From Alcanivorax profundi (lineage in GTDB: Bacteria; Pseudomonadota; Gammaproteobacteria; Pseudomonadales; Alcanivoracaceae), in NCBI RefSeq assembly GCF_003597125.1, contig NZ_QYYA01000002.1, positions 1 to 64,000 on the forward strand: a stretch of DNA of 64,000 bases, in the 5' to 3' direction. A program made the position numbers and the translations under genes. This document shows, one piece after another, positions 8,340-19,600 of this stretch. Each line of letters opens with the position of its first letter. Position 1 is the first letter of the stretch. Under the pieces are notes generated by a model. The model had not been told where the DNA came from. It was given only the letters and a program-made list of their open reading frames with translations, and did not search any database.

Positions 8340-11300
8340 TCAGGGACTAACCCGCACATCGTAGACCACCGCCCCCTGATTACCCGGTAGCAGCTGGCCG
8401 CTGAACAACCATTGCAGCGCCCCCTCATAGCCCGCGGTATTGGGGCCATTCGGAGTGGTCAGATTACAACCGCCGAGATCTGCCGGTAAGGGGGTGGGAC
8501 AAACGGCGGCCTGGCTCAGACTGCTGAACGCGGGCGTGCTGTCATTGATCGTCACCTCGGTCAGCGGCCGCACCCCTTGATTGGAGAAGGTCAGCCGGTA
8601 ACGCAGCACATCCCCCGGGGAAGCCTGATTGGCGGTCCCGTCCTGGCTGTCCACATCATCGGCCGTGCCGGCCAGACCATCCGGACCGATGTTTCGCACA
8701 GTCTTGTCCAGAATCAGCTTGCCTGCCGTCAGGCGAGTGGTATCTAGCACCTGGACTGTGGACTGCAGTGCTGTACCTGCAAAAGTCTGGGAGGCGATCA
8801 GCGGACGACTGTGCAGTGCCTCAAGGGGCGCATCGGCAGGGGCAAACACCTTGACCAGCAGACACAGGCTGTCTCCTGCCTGCACCGCCACTCCGCTAAC
8901 CGGTAGCGCCTCGTCTGCAGCAGACAGTTCGCCATCACAATCCGCATCACGGAACAGGGTATCGGTCCAGGCCGGACTCGCAGGGACGGTTTGGGCTGTA
9001 CCGAGGCTGAAATCCACCGAACCGGCAGTGCGTGCCGTAAAGCGATGGCTGTAGAGCAGACTGTTACCGGCATCCACCACGCCCTGACGGTCCGGTTCCA
9101 GCACCGGCAACCCGGCATCACCAAACAGAATATTGTCCCAATCCACCCCGCTGGGCTGCACCTGCAACAACATTACATCATCATCCGCGGCACCGGTGTT
9201 GATGCTGGCTCCGCCATCGCCGGGATTCTCGCTGATGGAACGAAACCCGTTGGCTGTTTGCACGACCAGACAGGCATTCTTGCCCACATCCGCCAGCACC
9301 GGGACCAAACGCCAGCCCCCGTCCCCGTCGGTAAGGGTTTCAGCCAGAACCGTGTCGGTGTCTTCACACACACCGTTATTGTCAGCATCGTGATACAACA
9401 CCACTCGCTGGTTGGCGATGCCGGGTTCGTTACCGGCCTTGATACCATCGTGGGCGGTGGCGCCGTCACCATTGTCCTCGTACACCCAGCCCGACAGAAT
9501 CCCCCCGGTATTGCCGGAAGAAACAGTCACCAGGTAATCCTCCACCTCACCATCGAACACAACCTGGCCACCCGCCGGCACGTCCGGGGTGCTGGACAGT
9601 CGGAAGCGGGAATAGGTGTTGCCGATAAACGCGCCCGGCGGAACAAACAGGTTCAGCTCGATCACCCCCGGACTGCTATTGGCGTCCTGGGCATCATTAT
9701 CACGAACGTTCAGGGCGATCTGTTCACTGGCATCGTCAAAGTCATTGTCCCGGTTCCAGTCGATCCAGCCTTGAACATAGTTTTCACCAACCACATCTTC
9801 GGTAAGGGTCACTGTGATCGTGGCACCCGCACCAGGAATCAGCGGCGGGAAACTGACCCCGTCTTCTTCCGGGCCATCGGCATCCGCGTTGGCGGAGTTC
9901 TGGTCTGCATCTTCGGGATCAGGACCAATCTCCCCCAGATAGGGCGTCGCCGGCTGCAAGGTCGCCACCGTCAGGGTATTAACATCCGTATCAGAGGTGG
10001 GTTTGCTCCCACCGGTGGCATCTCGACGTGACACATGGCCGCCGCTTTGCGGGTAACCACCCGCGATATCACCATGGTCTACCTGCAGGAACACGCCAAA
10101 CCCCACAGCCTGAACACCCGAGCCATCCACAATGTGTGAGGTCTGGGTAGCATCTTCAGTCAAGGCGAGCAGAGTACCCGTGCCTGGGGCCAACCCCGTT
10201 GTCAGCACCAGCCGGCGGGCACCATTTTCAAAACGCGCCTGAAGGTCAGACAGCGGAGCGATCGAGAAAATCTCCCAGGGCTCACCATCGGTCTCCCATG
10301 TGAGGCTCTCATTTTCATCTGTGTCTTCCACGTCAGCAGCAATGATGTCTGCCGGCACCCTCTGTCCATTGAGGTAAACTTCCCAACCAATATCAAAGTT
10401 AGGCTCTGCCCCATTGGTATTGGCAAGGCCAACCGGGTTGACCCCCTGATACAGATCATCAAAACGGTCGCCCGACCAGTTACCGCTGTTATAGATATTC
10501 AGCTGACTGGTAATGTTGTCTACAGTTGCGCGGATTTCCACCGGCCCGAACACCCAGCTTTTGCGAACCAGCTCACCCGGCAGATAATTGTTTTTGGTCC
10601 CGCAGTTCCAATCCAGCCAGTAAACGGACTCCCGATATCCTCCGGTGCCTCCGGTGGCGATCCCCCCGCCTGTGGCCTCTGACCCTTGCGGACAAAACAC
10701 CACTTCCCGGGTATTGATCAGGTAATCTTCGACTTCACCATCATCTGCACCGTCATAGGCATTAAGGTCCTCGGTTGTCGACCAACGGAACCTGGCAATG
10801 ACGTCATTGGCGTTTTCCGATTGCGCGGAAGGGGGAACCACAAAATCGATAAACCCGTCGCCATCTTCATCCTGGAGATTTTCGGCAATCTGTTCATCTG
10901 CATCATCAAAATCGCCATCGCGGTTCCAGTCGATCCAGGCCTGCAGGTAACCTCCTGCACCGGTTACCTCAACTTGCACAGGATCGACTCCCGGCAAGTT
11001 GGACGGGAATGTCACCCCATCGTCAAAGCTGTCTGCCCCGGCAGTCGCGCTATCGTAACCGGTCACATCTTCGGAAATATCGGCACCCAGACGAATACCG
11101 TCCACAATAATATGAGAAGGATTCTGGTAGCTGGCAGGCGCATCGCCATAATCAATCAACACCTGCTCAGGGGCATCGATTACACAGACTTTCTGTAGAT
11201 TATTGGATCCCCCTGTGGATGCAGCCCAGCCAAAGAACACGTTCGGGTCACCGGCAAAGTCCAGATTGGTGAAGTCACGATTGACCACCGCCACCAGCGA

Positions 11301-13148
11301 ACCATCAAACCTGTATTGCAATTGGTTGGTAACCGGATCCCAATCCAGCGAAACCGTATGCCACTCCCCATCTTCAATATTGCCAAGGTCCACAACAGAG
11401 CTGAGCAGGCTGCCGCCACCGGAACTATCAGTGTAATTGACCGGGTCGTAGATTACGGTGTGATCATTGACGATGTCACCGTAACCGGTACCGTTATTGT
11501 AGGTATCAAATTCCACCGCCACTGCGGGATCCAGTCCACCGACACCCAAGGCCCCACCAAACACACCTGTGGCATTACTTCCATCGGGATCACGCTGAAA
11601 GGCGAAGGCAATACCGTCTGCACCCGCGGCATCCTTGTCTCCCAGAAAGATCGAAAACTCTACCGTGAAGGGCGCCAACAAGCTGATGCGATTCTGTGAC
11701 CAGGCAGAACCTGCCTGATTTCCCGACGCCTGGGTCAGCGTAATTTCATTTGTCACACCATCCCTTGAGGCGGTTCCACTCAAAGACAGGTTGCCACTGA
11801 TTTCGGCATTACAGCTCTGCTGAGCCACCGTTAACCGGTAGTCCTCCACCTCACCGTCATTGGCATTCGAACCAATACCGGGATTGGTATTTCGGGTGAA
11901 TTTAAAGCGGGCATAGGTCTGCCCCGCAGACGCGTTCTGCGGCACCGTCACGCTGACAGGTGTGGTTGTGATAAAGCTGCTCGAGCCATTACCGGAAGCG
12001 GTTTCACCATTATTGGTTACCTGGCGATTGGTAATCACCCGTTCCCCACTATCGTTGAAGTCACCGTCGCGATTCCAGTCAATCCAGGCATTGAGGTAAC
12101 CACTACCAAACGTCGTAATGGACAGTTCACTTTGTTGACCCGGAAACACCGACGCATTGCTCAAGGTCGAGCCATTGAGAAAGACCCCATCTTCATCGTC
12201 GTACTCCGTCGGAGAACCACCACTGCCATCATTATCATCCCCCGTCGCAGCAGTGGTTGGCTGATTGGCAGCATCATGATCCGGCAGCAAGCCGCGCCCC
12301 AAACCTAAAGCCGTGGTCACATTCTGGCGTCCGGCTCCGTAACTGGAGGGCGCGTCACCGTAATCCAGGTTACCGTCGACCACGTCTTCAAAGTCGTTGA
12401 TCCTGAATGACAGGTAAGACACTCGGCGGGCAGTACTCGTATTGGGGTCATTGCCATAGGCATTGTTGTTTTGCACCCTGACGGTGGCGGTGGATGTCTC
12501 CGCGAACACCACACTGGCCCGACACTCCGGCTGGGAATTGGTTGCGCCATCATCACAGTTGTCATCACGGCCCCGGATGCGGGTGTTATAACTTCCCGTG
12601 CCCGTCGTGGTGACCGTTGTCTGGGTATTGGTAGACACATAGGACCGGGTTGTCGGCCCGGTGGTAAAGTACATGTCATCCGTGTCTGTCTGGGTGTTGT
12701 CACTGTTGCGGTCCAGATCGAAACCCGTGACCACCATGCGATCCACGGTGACCGGCGTGGTGGTCCCTTGGGCCACCAGAGTCAGTCGCAAATCTGCGTA
12801 GGCGATATTCTCGCCGCTATCCTTGTCTCGCAGGCTTACAAACAGCACCCCACTGTCCACACCCACACACTGAAAGGAACCTGCCTGCTCGTTATCTTCC
12901 TGGATCACTTCCACCAGCAAATCCAGAGCCTGACCGCTGTAAGTGGTATTCGTCCCAAAGCGATAGGTCGCAAGCGCACAATCACTGCCGCCGATAACCG
13001 TCCGGGTCCCGTTAAGGGCCACACTCACTGCGTAGGCTGGAGCGCTCACCAGGCAGATCCCAACCACCAATACCAGGATCAACATCTGCACAGCCAGCAG
13101 TCTCATCACCAGCTTGCCTTTGTTCTTGTTGGGGCCTTTGGTTGTCAT
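8340..13148 (-). CDS. Giant exported protein: GEVEDY modules, L-type-lectin-like domain, C-terminal DUF11 module (1602 aa)
   Basis: Last gene of the cluster. The signal sequence ends near APAYA (residue 40) after a long basic n-region. Three GEVEDY modules each carry a WIDWNRD(G/N)DF motif (355, 738, 1128) and a DGEVEDY motif (431, 803, 1199). Residues 450-657 look like an L-type lectin domain (DGIAFAFQRDP, VAVEFDTYNN, DWDPVTNQL). Residues 1217-1300 are SdrD-B/Cna-B-like (GWVYEDNGDG). Residues 1340-1602 match the end of the 960- and 988-aa neighbours, with the VFAPADA motif (1434), a DUF11 module and a terminal beta-strand. It lacks the N-terminal module those neighbours share. Likely a sugar-binding surface or tip protein; function not proven. 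The start is two bases past the previous stop. Confidence 0.85.
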   Translation of the reverse strand: MTTKGPNKNKGKLVMRLLAVQMLILVLVVGICLVSAPAYAVSVALNGTRTVIGGSDCALATYRFGTNTTYSGQALDLLVEVIQEDNEQAGSFQCVGVDSGVLFVSLRDKDSGENIAYADLRLTLVAQGTTTPVTVDRMVVTGFDLDRNSDNTQTDTDDMYFTTGPTTRSYVSTNTQTTVTTTGTGSYNTRIRGRDDNCDDGATNSQPECRASVVFAETSTATVRVQNNNAYGNDPNTSTARRVSYLSFRINDFEDVVDGNLDYGDAPSSYGAGRQNVTTALGLGRGLLPDHDAANQPTTAATGDDNDGSGGSPTEYDDEDGVFLNGSTLSNASVFPGQQSELSITTFGSGYLNAWIDWNRDGDFNDSGERVITNRQVTNNGETASGNGSSSFITTTPVSVTVPQNASAGQTYARFKFTRNTNPGIGSNANDGEVEDYRLTVAQQSCNAEISGNLSLSGTASRDGVTNEITLTQASGNQAGSAWSQNRISLLAPFTVEFSIFLGDKDAAGADGIAFAFQRDPDGSNATGVFGGALGVGGLDPAVAVEFDTYNNGTGYGDIVNDHTVIYDPVNYTDSSGGGSLLSSVVDLGNIEDGEWHTVSLDWDPVTNQLQYRFDGSLVAVVNRDFTNLDFAGDPNVFFGWAASTGGSNNLQKVCVIDAPEQVLIDYGDAPASYQNPSHIIVDGIRLGADISEDVTGYDSATAGADSFDDGVTFPSNLPGVDPVQVEVTGAGGYLQAWIDWNRDGDFDDADEQIAENLQDEDGDGFIDFVVPPSAQSENANDVIARFRWSTTEDLNAYDGADDGEVEDYLINTREVVFCPQGSEATGGGIATGGTGGYRESVYWLDWNCGTKNNYLPGELVRKSWVFGPVEIRATVDNITSQLNIYNSGNWSGDRFDDLYQGVNPVGLANTNGAEPNFDIGWEVYLNGQRVPADIIAADVEDTDENESLTWETDGEPWEIFSIAPLSDLQARFENGARRLVLTTGLAPGTGTLLALTEDATQTSHIVDGSGVQAVGFGVFLQVDHGDIAGGYPQSGGHVSRRDATGGSKPTSDTDVNTLTVATLQPATPYLGEIGPDPEDADQNSANADADGPEEDGVSFPPLIPGAGATITVTLTEDVVGENYVQGWIDWNRDNDFDDASEQIALNVRDNDAQDANSSPGVIELNLFVPPGAFIGNTYSRFRLSSTPDVPAGGQVVFDGEVEDYLVTVSSGNTGGILSGWVYEDNGDGATAHDGIKAGNEPGIANQRVVLYHDADNNGVCEDTDTVLAETLTDGDGGWRLVPVLADVGKNACLVVQTANGFRSISENPGDGGASINTGAADDDVMLLQVQPSGVDWDNILFGDAGLPVLEPDRQGVVDAGNSLLYSHRFTARTAGSVDFSLGTAQTVPASPAWTDTLFRDADCDGELSAADEALPVSGVAVQAGDSLCLLVKVFAPADAPLEALHSRPLIASQTFAGTALQSTVQVLDTTRLTAGKLILDKTVRNIGPDGLAGTADDVDSQDGTANQASPGDVLRYRLTFSNQGVRPLTEVTINDSTPAFSSLSQAAVCPTPLPADLGGCNLTTPNGPNTAGYEGALQWLFSGQLLPGNQGAVVYDVRVSP

Positions 13149-13150
13149 CG

Positions 13151-16033
13151 CTACTCTACCCTCAGACCAAAGATCAGCACCGCTTGCTGACCCGCTCTCA
13201 ACTCACCAATGTTGACCGATACATCGCCGGTTGCAGCGTCCCCCGGCGCCACCACATCACCCGCACAATCCCCGGTGGGCGAAGAGCAGCGAGTTGCGGC
13301 ACCCAGCATGCTGGTATAAGGCTGGGTTCGATCATTGATGGTTACCTCATACATACTCTGCGAACCGGTATTGGTTGCCGTCAGCCGGTAGATAACGCAT
13401 TGCTCCCCGGGGGTCGCCTGAAACGGGGTATAGACAAAGCAGCCATCCGCGGAACAACTGCCGGGCCCATCAGGCACGCCGTCACAGTTTCCATCCAGCG
13501 CCTGTTCTTTGGTGATGGCCACATCCGTATTGTTAACCGTGGTGGTATCGGTGGCCTGATCAGAAACGGTCTGGGCCGCGCCCTCAGCCGTGACAGTAAG
13601 GGTTTTGATATTGACGGTACCGAAAGCGGCATTGGCTGGCGCAAACACCCGGGCAAACACGGAAATACTTTCCCCAACGGTGAGCACGCCATCACTGCCC
13701 GCCGTCTGCAATGGCGTCCCGTCAATGATCAAGGCATCATCCGGATCCCAAAGCCCATTGTCATTGCTGTCCTCATACAGGGTCACCGACCAGCCATTGT
13801 CAGCCGCCGCAGCCGGACTGGCAGACAGCAGCACGTTCGACAGATCCACGTTCCCGGTATTGGTTAGCTGATGGCTGTAGGTAGTGCTTGCTCCCGGAGC
13901 CACCTGCCCTACCTGATCGGGTTGTAACGATAGCGCCGGGCCAGCCACGACGGTAACTGCATCGTGCTTGATATCGCTGACGCCACTGGTCGGAGACAAC
14001 GCACGCAGATAAAGGGAAACTGTTTGGTCGCCAGACTCGGTATCGGGCACCTTGACCTGAACACACATCAGTCTCTGTCCACCGGCAGGCACCAATCCGG
14101 AATTGGTTAGCGCCGGACCGAGACTGCTGCAATCGCCAGTACCACCATCGCGATGCCAGGCTACCTGCCATTGGGCCGGAAGCTGTCCCGGGGAGAAGTT
14201 GCTGCTGCTCACCTGAAGCTCATAGGTGTCCTGGCGAGCACCGGTGTTATTGATATAGACCACAAACGCCCCCTGCCCTCCAGGCGCAATGGACAGGGTT
14301 CGAACCGGGGTTGCTTCCGGGCCCACACCCTCACCCGGCGCACTACCATTGACCGGCTGGTCATTGGTCAGATCCACATTGTTGGTGGTAATGGCAAGCA
14401 GGATATCGCTCACTGCATTGCTGACACTGGTATCGCTTACCGAGCGCGCTATCTTGGTTACGGCAAACGGCCCTCCCAACACATCCGGCGGGAGGATCGC
14501 ACGCAGGATTACCCGCACCCCGCAAGCGCCATTTACCGTATCGGTGACGTACCGCGCCGGGCACTGACCTGTGACAGCATCGGGCAATGGAATAGGGCCA
14601 GTGTCCGCGACGCCGTTACCATCGGTGTCCACCAATGGCGTAGCACCATCAGCCTTGTAGAGCTGAAAAACCGAATTCGCCGGGAAGGGAGTAGCCAGCG
14701 CATTGCCCTGACGGTCATTGACGCTATCCACCAGAATATCAAAGCTGTCTTCGCCGTCACCGGTATTCCAGATGAGATTGTCGAACGCGACAGTCCCGCC
14801 CTGACCTACTGCCGCGACTTCAACCCGGTTACCCGTGTCGGAAACATCATCGTTACCGGTGACACTGTCTGACGTGTCATTGTTCGCCACAACCGCTGGC
14901 TGAAGCGCGCGGCCGATGACCCGGTAGCTGACGGAATTGGTACTGAAAGGGGAAGGCGAGCCAAACACTGTGTCGCCGGCCTGGTTGGCATAGCGAAAAC
15001 GGGCGGTATTGCGTACCCGGTCGCCTGCGGCAATACCGCTGTCGATCATGACATCAAAAGTCAGAATGCCGATACCACCCGGCGGCAACTGCTGCACCTC
15101 GGCACGAACTCGGTCATGACAATCCGGATTCGTGGCATCCTCATCGTAAGCGCAGTAGTCGATCAGATCGGGAGCACTGCCCTGGCTGCCATCTTCACCA
15201 TCGTCGGTCAGTACGGTACTCCCTGTCTGACTCCAGCGGGCCGAACCCGCTACGTATGTCATACCTCCGGCCACGCCATCCACCGTCACGGTGGGGAGAA
15301 TGTCCTCAATAACGATATCTGTTGCTGTCTGATCAGACGCATTGCGATATTCCAGCGTCACCGTAACCGGTCCAGCAGGGGAGCGTCCTTCCCGTTCGCT
15401 CAGGGATTTAACCACCTCAATAACGGGACCATTTACGACATCCGCTTCATCCGTATTAGTGGCAACAATGACATTATCCTCATTGCTGCTGGCCAGAAGC
15501 CGCAGGGAGGGCTGCTGACCTGCTACTACGGCATTGGACAGTTCGGCTTCAATCACCAGCGAGAAGGTTTCATCGGCAATCAGTGTTCGCGTTAAGGAAT
15601 CCCAACAGGCGTCGGCATCTGATTGATTGAAAAGGGCGCCACCCACGTCGGGTTGACCGTCACCATCCTCATCCCGATACACCGTCCAGGAGACAAAGTC
15701 GCTGCTGATCGTGTCGAGGCAGAATTGATACTGGTCCGGTCCATTCCCGGTATTGGTCAGTACGTGTGAGAAGTAGACATAGCCGCCCGGCACCGCGGGT
15801 TTGCCCTGATCACTGACCAGTTCCAGACCCGGCACATTACGAATCAGGGTTTGTACAAGGTTAGAGGTAACGCGCTGCGCCTCAGCCTGTTCGGTACATC
15901 CATCATCAAGACAGGCACGGTAACTGGCCGATGCCTGGTTCTTGATCAGGGTGCCCGCTGCCGGCGCAGCGGCCTGGGCCAACGCCCCAGCCATCACCAG
16001 ACAAACAAGCAGAAAACGTTGCAGCATATTCAC
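13151..16033 (-). CDS. DUF11 repeat surface protein (960 aa)
   Basis: Signal peptide 1-23, then the mature motif AAGTLIKNQASASY shared with the 988- and 2087-aa proteins. Successive Ig-like DUF11 modules follow: YFSHVLTNTGN (87-97), VTLEYRNASDQ (about 225), VVYINNTG (591-598), YSHQLTNTGN (719-728). Acidic D-x-D-G-D-G loops (121-129, 469-477, 755-764) could bind calcium. The last 170 residues (VFAPANA at 797, a Cys cluster 850-879, VTINDRTQPYTS, final AVLIFGLRVE) parallel the 988-aa protein. No C-terminal anchor is visible. The likely start is GTG at 16033, with AGGAGG six bases upstream. It is 13 bp behind the OmpA gene. Proposed role: shaft or structural subunit (inference). Confidence 0.85.
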   Translation of the reverse strand: MNMLQRFLLVCLVMAGALAQAAAPAAGTLIKNQASASYRACLDDGCTEQAEAQRVTSNLVQTLIRNVPGLELVSDQGKPAVPGGYVYFSHVLTNTGNGPDQYQFCLDTISSDFVSWTVYRDEDGDGQPDVGGALFNQSDADACWDSLTRTLIADETFSLVIEAELSNAVVAGQQPSLRLLASSNEDNVIVATNTDEADVVNGPVIEVVKSLSEREGRSPAGPVTVTLEYRNASDQTATDIVIEDILPTVTVDGVAGGMTYVAGSARWSQTGSTVLTDDGEDGSQGSAPDLIDYCAYDEDATNPDCHDRVRAEVQQLPPGGIGILTFDVMIDSGIAAGDRVRNTARFRYANQAGDTVFGSPSPFSTNSVSYRVIGRALQPAVVANNDTSDSVTGNDDVSDTGNRVEVAAVGQGGTVAFDNLIWNTGDGEDSFDILVDSVNDRQGNALATPFPANSVFQLYKADGATPLVDTDGNGVADTGPIPLPDAVTGQCPARYVTDTVNGACGVRVILRAILPPDVLGGPFAVTKIARSVSDTSVSNAVSDILLAITTNNVDLTNDQPVNGSAPGEGVGPEATPVRTLSIAPGGQGAFVVYINNTGARQDTYELQVSSSNFSPGQLPAQWQVAWHRDGGTGDCSSLGPALTNSGLVPAGGQRLMCVQVKVPDTESGDQTVSLYLRALSPTSGVSDIKHDAVTVVAGPALSLQPDQVGQVAPGASTTYSHQLTNTGNVDLSNVLLSASPAAAADNGWSVTLYEDSNDNGLWDPDDALIIDGTPLQTAGSDGVLTVGESISVFARVFAPANAAFGTVNIKTLTVTAEGAAQTVSDQATDTTTVNNTDVAITKEQALDGNCDGVPDGPGSCSADGCFVYTPFQATPGEQCVIYRLTATNTGSQSMYEVTINDRTQPYTSMLGAATRCSSPTGDCAGDVVAPGDAATGDVSVNIGELRAGQQAVLIFGLRVE

Positions 16034-16046
16034 CCCGGACCTCCTG

Positions 16047-16658
16047 TCACTTCACCGGTGCCGGGGCGACAAACTCGTCACCACCGCTGTTGGCGAAGTC
16101 GGTACGCATCACCAGCGGACGCCCCCTGGAATCCAGCGGCATGAGTTCCACACGACGATTCACAATGCGTTCATCGGTGGTACTGCCTGCCAGCAGAGGC
16201 GCACCTTCACCAAGATAGGTGGCCTTGATTCGGCTGCCGCTGATGCCAGCCTCCTTCAGGTACGCCACCACACTGTTCATTCTTTTTATCGACAAAGCCT
16301 GGTTCAGCCCATCATTGCCTTTCTGATCGGTGTAGGCCTGAACGCTGATTTGCAATGCCTCGTAGCGATGCAAAACCGCAACGTTGCTGTCCAGGCGGGC
16401 TTTCTCGCTGTCTTTCAAATCGTCCATGTCGAAACCGAAATACACGGCAGGCTCCCAAACCTGACTCTCCGTTGCTCCCGCCGCCACGATTCCATTACCG
16501 GTGGTAGCGATCCCGGTCACCATCACCATTCCTGTATTGGTCACCCGAGCCTCTACCGGGCACAGCTCGTCGTATTGAGCGTACAGGGATTCAGTGGTGG
16601 CACAACCACTTACCCCCACTATCAACAAACTGGCCATGAGCGCTTTCAGCATATTCAT
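16047..16658 (-). CDS. OmpA-family peptidoglycan-binding lipoprotein (203 aa)
   Basis: A lipobox VSGC puts the lipid on Cys19, so an outer-membrane lipoprotein is expected. Residues 70-175 form an OmpA-C-like domain: VYFGFD, then TDxxG (110-114), the N-x-x-LSxxR helix around 119-126, and NRRVEL (167-172). These bind diaminopimelate of peptidoglycan in characterised OmpA-C domains. The ATG overlaps the stop of the 2087-aa barrel gene by four bases, so the two are translationally coupled. The natural reading is that it anchors or positions the barrel protein on the cell wall. About 25 residues follow the domain and end in a Pro/Ala tail. Confidence 0.9.
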   Translation of the reverse strand: MNMLKALMASLLIVGVSGCATTESLYAQYDELCPVEARVTNTGMVMVTGIATTGNGIVAAGATESQVWEPAVYFGFDMDDLKDSEKARLDSNVAVLHRYEALQISVQAYTDQKGNDGLNQALSIKRMNSVVAYLKEAGISGSRIKATYLGEGAPLLAGSTTDERIVNRRVELMPLDSRGRPLVMRTDFANSGGDEFVAPAPVK

Positions 16659-19600
16659 CGCGCATCTCCCATGTAACTGCGCTGACCGGCGGCCTTGCTG
16701 CCCAGCCAGCCCAGATCGTCTTCATCAAACTTGTATTCCAGGCCCACATACACGCCTTCGGCGTTGTAGCCTTCCGGATCCAGGTCATCATCACGGAAGC
16801 CCTGGAAGTTGTAGCCAACGCCCATTCGCAGGTTGCGACGAATCAGGGCGTTGACGGTAAAACCGTAACTGTAGCGGCGCTCATCAACACCCTCTGTAGT
16901 GATCGCACCGGCATGCAAATCAAGATCAAAACGACGGGTCATGTCCCAGATAATGCGACCATCTGCTACATAAGCGTCTGTGTGCACATCCAGCGCACCC
17001 AGTTCCGTCTCCTGCCACTTGCCACCCACGCGGCCAGAGAAGATCCAGTCATCGTGAGGCTGGAAGTTATGGTGCGTAGAGAACAGGTGCACAGTGCGAT
17101 CGGAGCCGGCAGCACCACCCCACTCTTCTTTCCACTTGTACATGAACAGCATGTGGTGACGGTTGTCACGGCGCGGGCGACGGGCCAGCCCCAGGGTCAC
17201 AATGTTATCGCCTTCTTTGGGGTCAGCATCGAAGTACTGAAGGCGAAGATCGTCGCGAACAACACCGGACCAATCCGTATTCAGTCGCCAGATATTGGCC
17301 GCACTCAGACCGTAGTATTCACGGTCGTCCCCAAATCGGGTTTCCACCCGGGCGAGCGTACGACGGTTCTGATTACGGCGGTCTTCCGCACCAATCGACA
17401 AGGCTGTGGAATCCTGGCTGGTACTGCCTTCCAGGGTCTGAATCCATTCAAAGGTGGGACTCACCGTCAAACCCGGCTCGATTTCGATATCCGACTTCAC
17501 ACCGTTGGCGGCAGCCACATCCTCGCCACTGACCGCACCACGCAGACGGTACTCGGAGTAGACATCCGTGTTACGTGTCACGGCAGAACGCACCCCGGTG
17601 GTGAACTGCTGAGTCTCCACATCATCATCCAGAGTGTTGATTCCATTCAGGCTGTTGATGATTTCGTAACGGCTATACAAGCTGGTTTTCTCGGTCAGCT
17701 GCATATCTGCATCCGCTGCGATGCGACGGCGTCCTGAGTCCTGGAAGGCCTGTTCGTATTCACCACCTATCTGGAAAGGCTTGCCCAGCAGCGTAAAACC
17801 ACGATCCGCACCGAGGATATAGGTCCCGAAACGCTCGGTATCCTGCGCGTCTTTCTGTTCGATACCCCGCACCCCGCCTCGCAATGCGGTGGCACCGATC
17901 CGCTTTTCGGCGATAGCGCCCAGGCTATTCTGTTCATCTGATGCATCCAGCTGCTTGGAGCGAATACCTTCGATCTCAACAGAGAAATCGTTGGTAATCA
18001 TCTGCTCATGCCCCAAGCGCATTTCTTCACGAGCTTCGCTAATGCCTGCCGCAGGGTTGTCAAACCCGCTCTCAGCACGAGCCCAGCGCAATTCGGTGCG
18101 CGAACCATCGACCCACAGACGCTCACCATTAATGCTGTAGGCGCGACCTTCTGGCGTACCATCTTCATGCTCCATGGTACCGGTGGAAACATTCACCCGC
18201 GTATTTTCATCTACCTTGTACTGTGCTGACACACTGGTGAGATCATAACCGTCGGTATCGTGATCATCCTGGGTTCGGCTCACACCCACCTGCAACTGGT
18301 CTGTCAGATCGTAGTTGAGGCGAGCCCCCAACACGGTGTACTCCTCAGCGTCACCTTCCACGTTGTAGTTAACGCGCACGTACACCGGATTCAGGTTTTC
18401 ATCGCGCGTCGGAATCACATCATGGAAACGGATATCGCCGGTGAAGTAGTTCACCGAATAATCCACGTACCGGGTCAGCGGCGTCGTCTCAACCACCAGC
18501 CCGGGGTTATTACGATCGCGAACGATGATTTCCACGGTTTCACTGTCACGGGCGGGGTTATTGCTCAACGTGAAAAGCAGTGCCGTACCGTTGCCGGGAA
18601 TTTCTTCCGTAACCTGCTCCATTTCCGGACGGGCAGCAAACAACTGGAAGCGGGCGCGGCCGTTGTCATAGATACCATTCAGGCCGGTCAAGGTACGCTG
18701 CGTACGACCCAGGTCGTAGAATTCATAACCCGGATCGGTGAGGTAATCCCCCCACATCAGGCTGCTTCGGTCTTTTTCGATTTTTGCGTACAACTTGCTG
18801 CGGCTGCGTGCATCGTAACCCCGCACAGAGGCATCACCCGGGATCGGATAGTAATCCGCAGGATTCAAGTCACGACGTACCTCGTCTTCGGTATCCAGAT
18901 CCTTGTCGGTATCGTAGGCCAGTGTCAGGTGAGCATCGCCACGTACCTGCCCCTTCATGAATACCGCCGCACGGCCATCAACACCGTCGTCAAATTCATC
19001 CGCCACATCCGCCGGTGCATTGCCGTTGTCACGCAGTCCGCCCGCGCGGCTCTGTACCTGCAGAAAACCGGTGGCCAGCAAGGGACGCAGCGGCGCAATC
19101 TGCTCAATCTGGATGCTGTCACTGAAGCGATCAAGGCTGGCGCGGATACGCACCGGCCCGGTGTATTCGGTGCTGCGTAAATGCACCAGTGCGCGACCAT
19201 CGACCAGCTTCACCTGATGCCCGGGGGTATCGCTCTGCAGGTCCTCTTCCAGCCACCGGCCGCGATCGGTTTCCACGGTTACGAAGTGGTTGCCAACTGC
19301 GGGGTTCCCCGCAGCATCATTGAGTCGAATCCGAATGCCCAGAGTGGAGCGCCCGCCATCGGCAGGCAAAGTATCGGCTTCGGACTCAACCGTGATGGAG
19401 GTCGGCGCAGCCGGACGGATGAACGTGCCTTCTGCCATCACCCGGGTGTTACCGAACATGTCTTTGGTAGTCACCGTGAGAGTGTTTTCGCCTTCGGCGA
19501 GCTGTACCCCGTACCAGGTCGCCACCTGTGCCCGTTCGCGCTTGTTCACAACCTGCTCGCCCAACTGGGTTTTCGGCACCGGTTTGCCGTTCACATTCAA

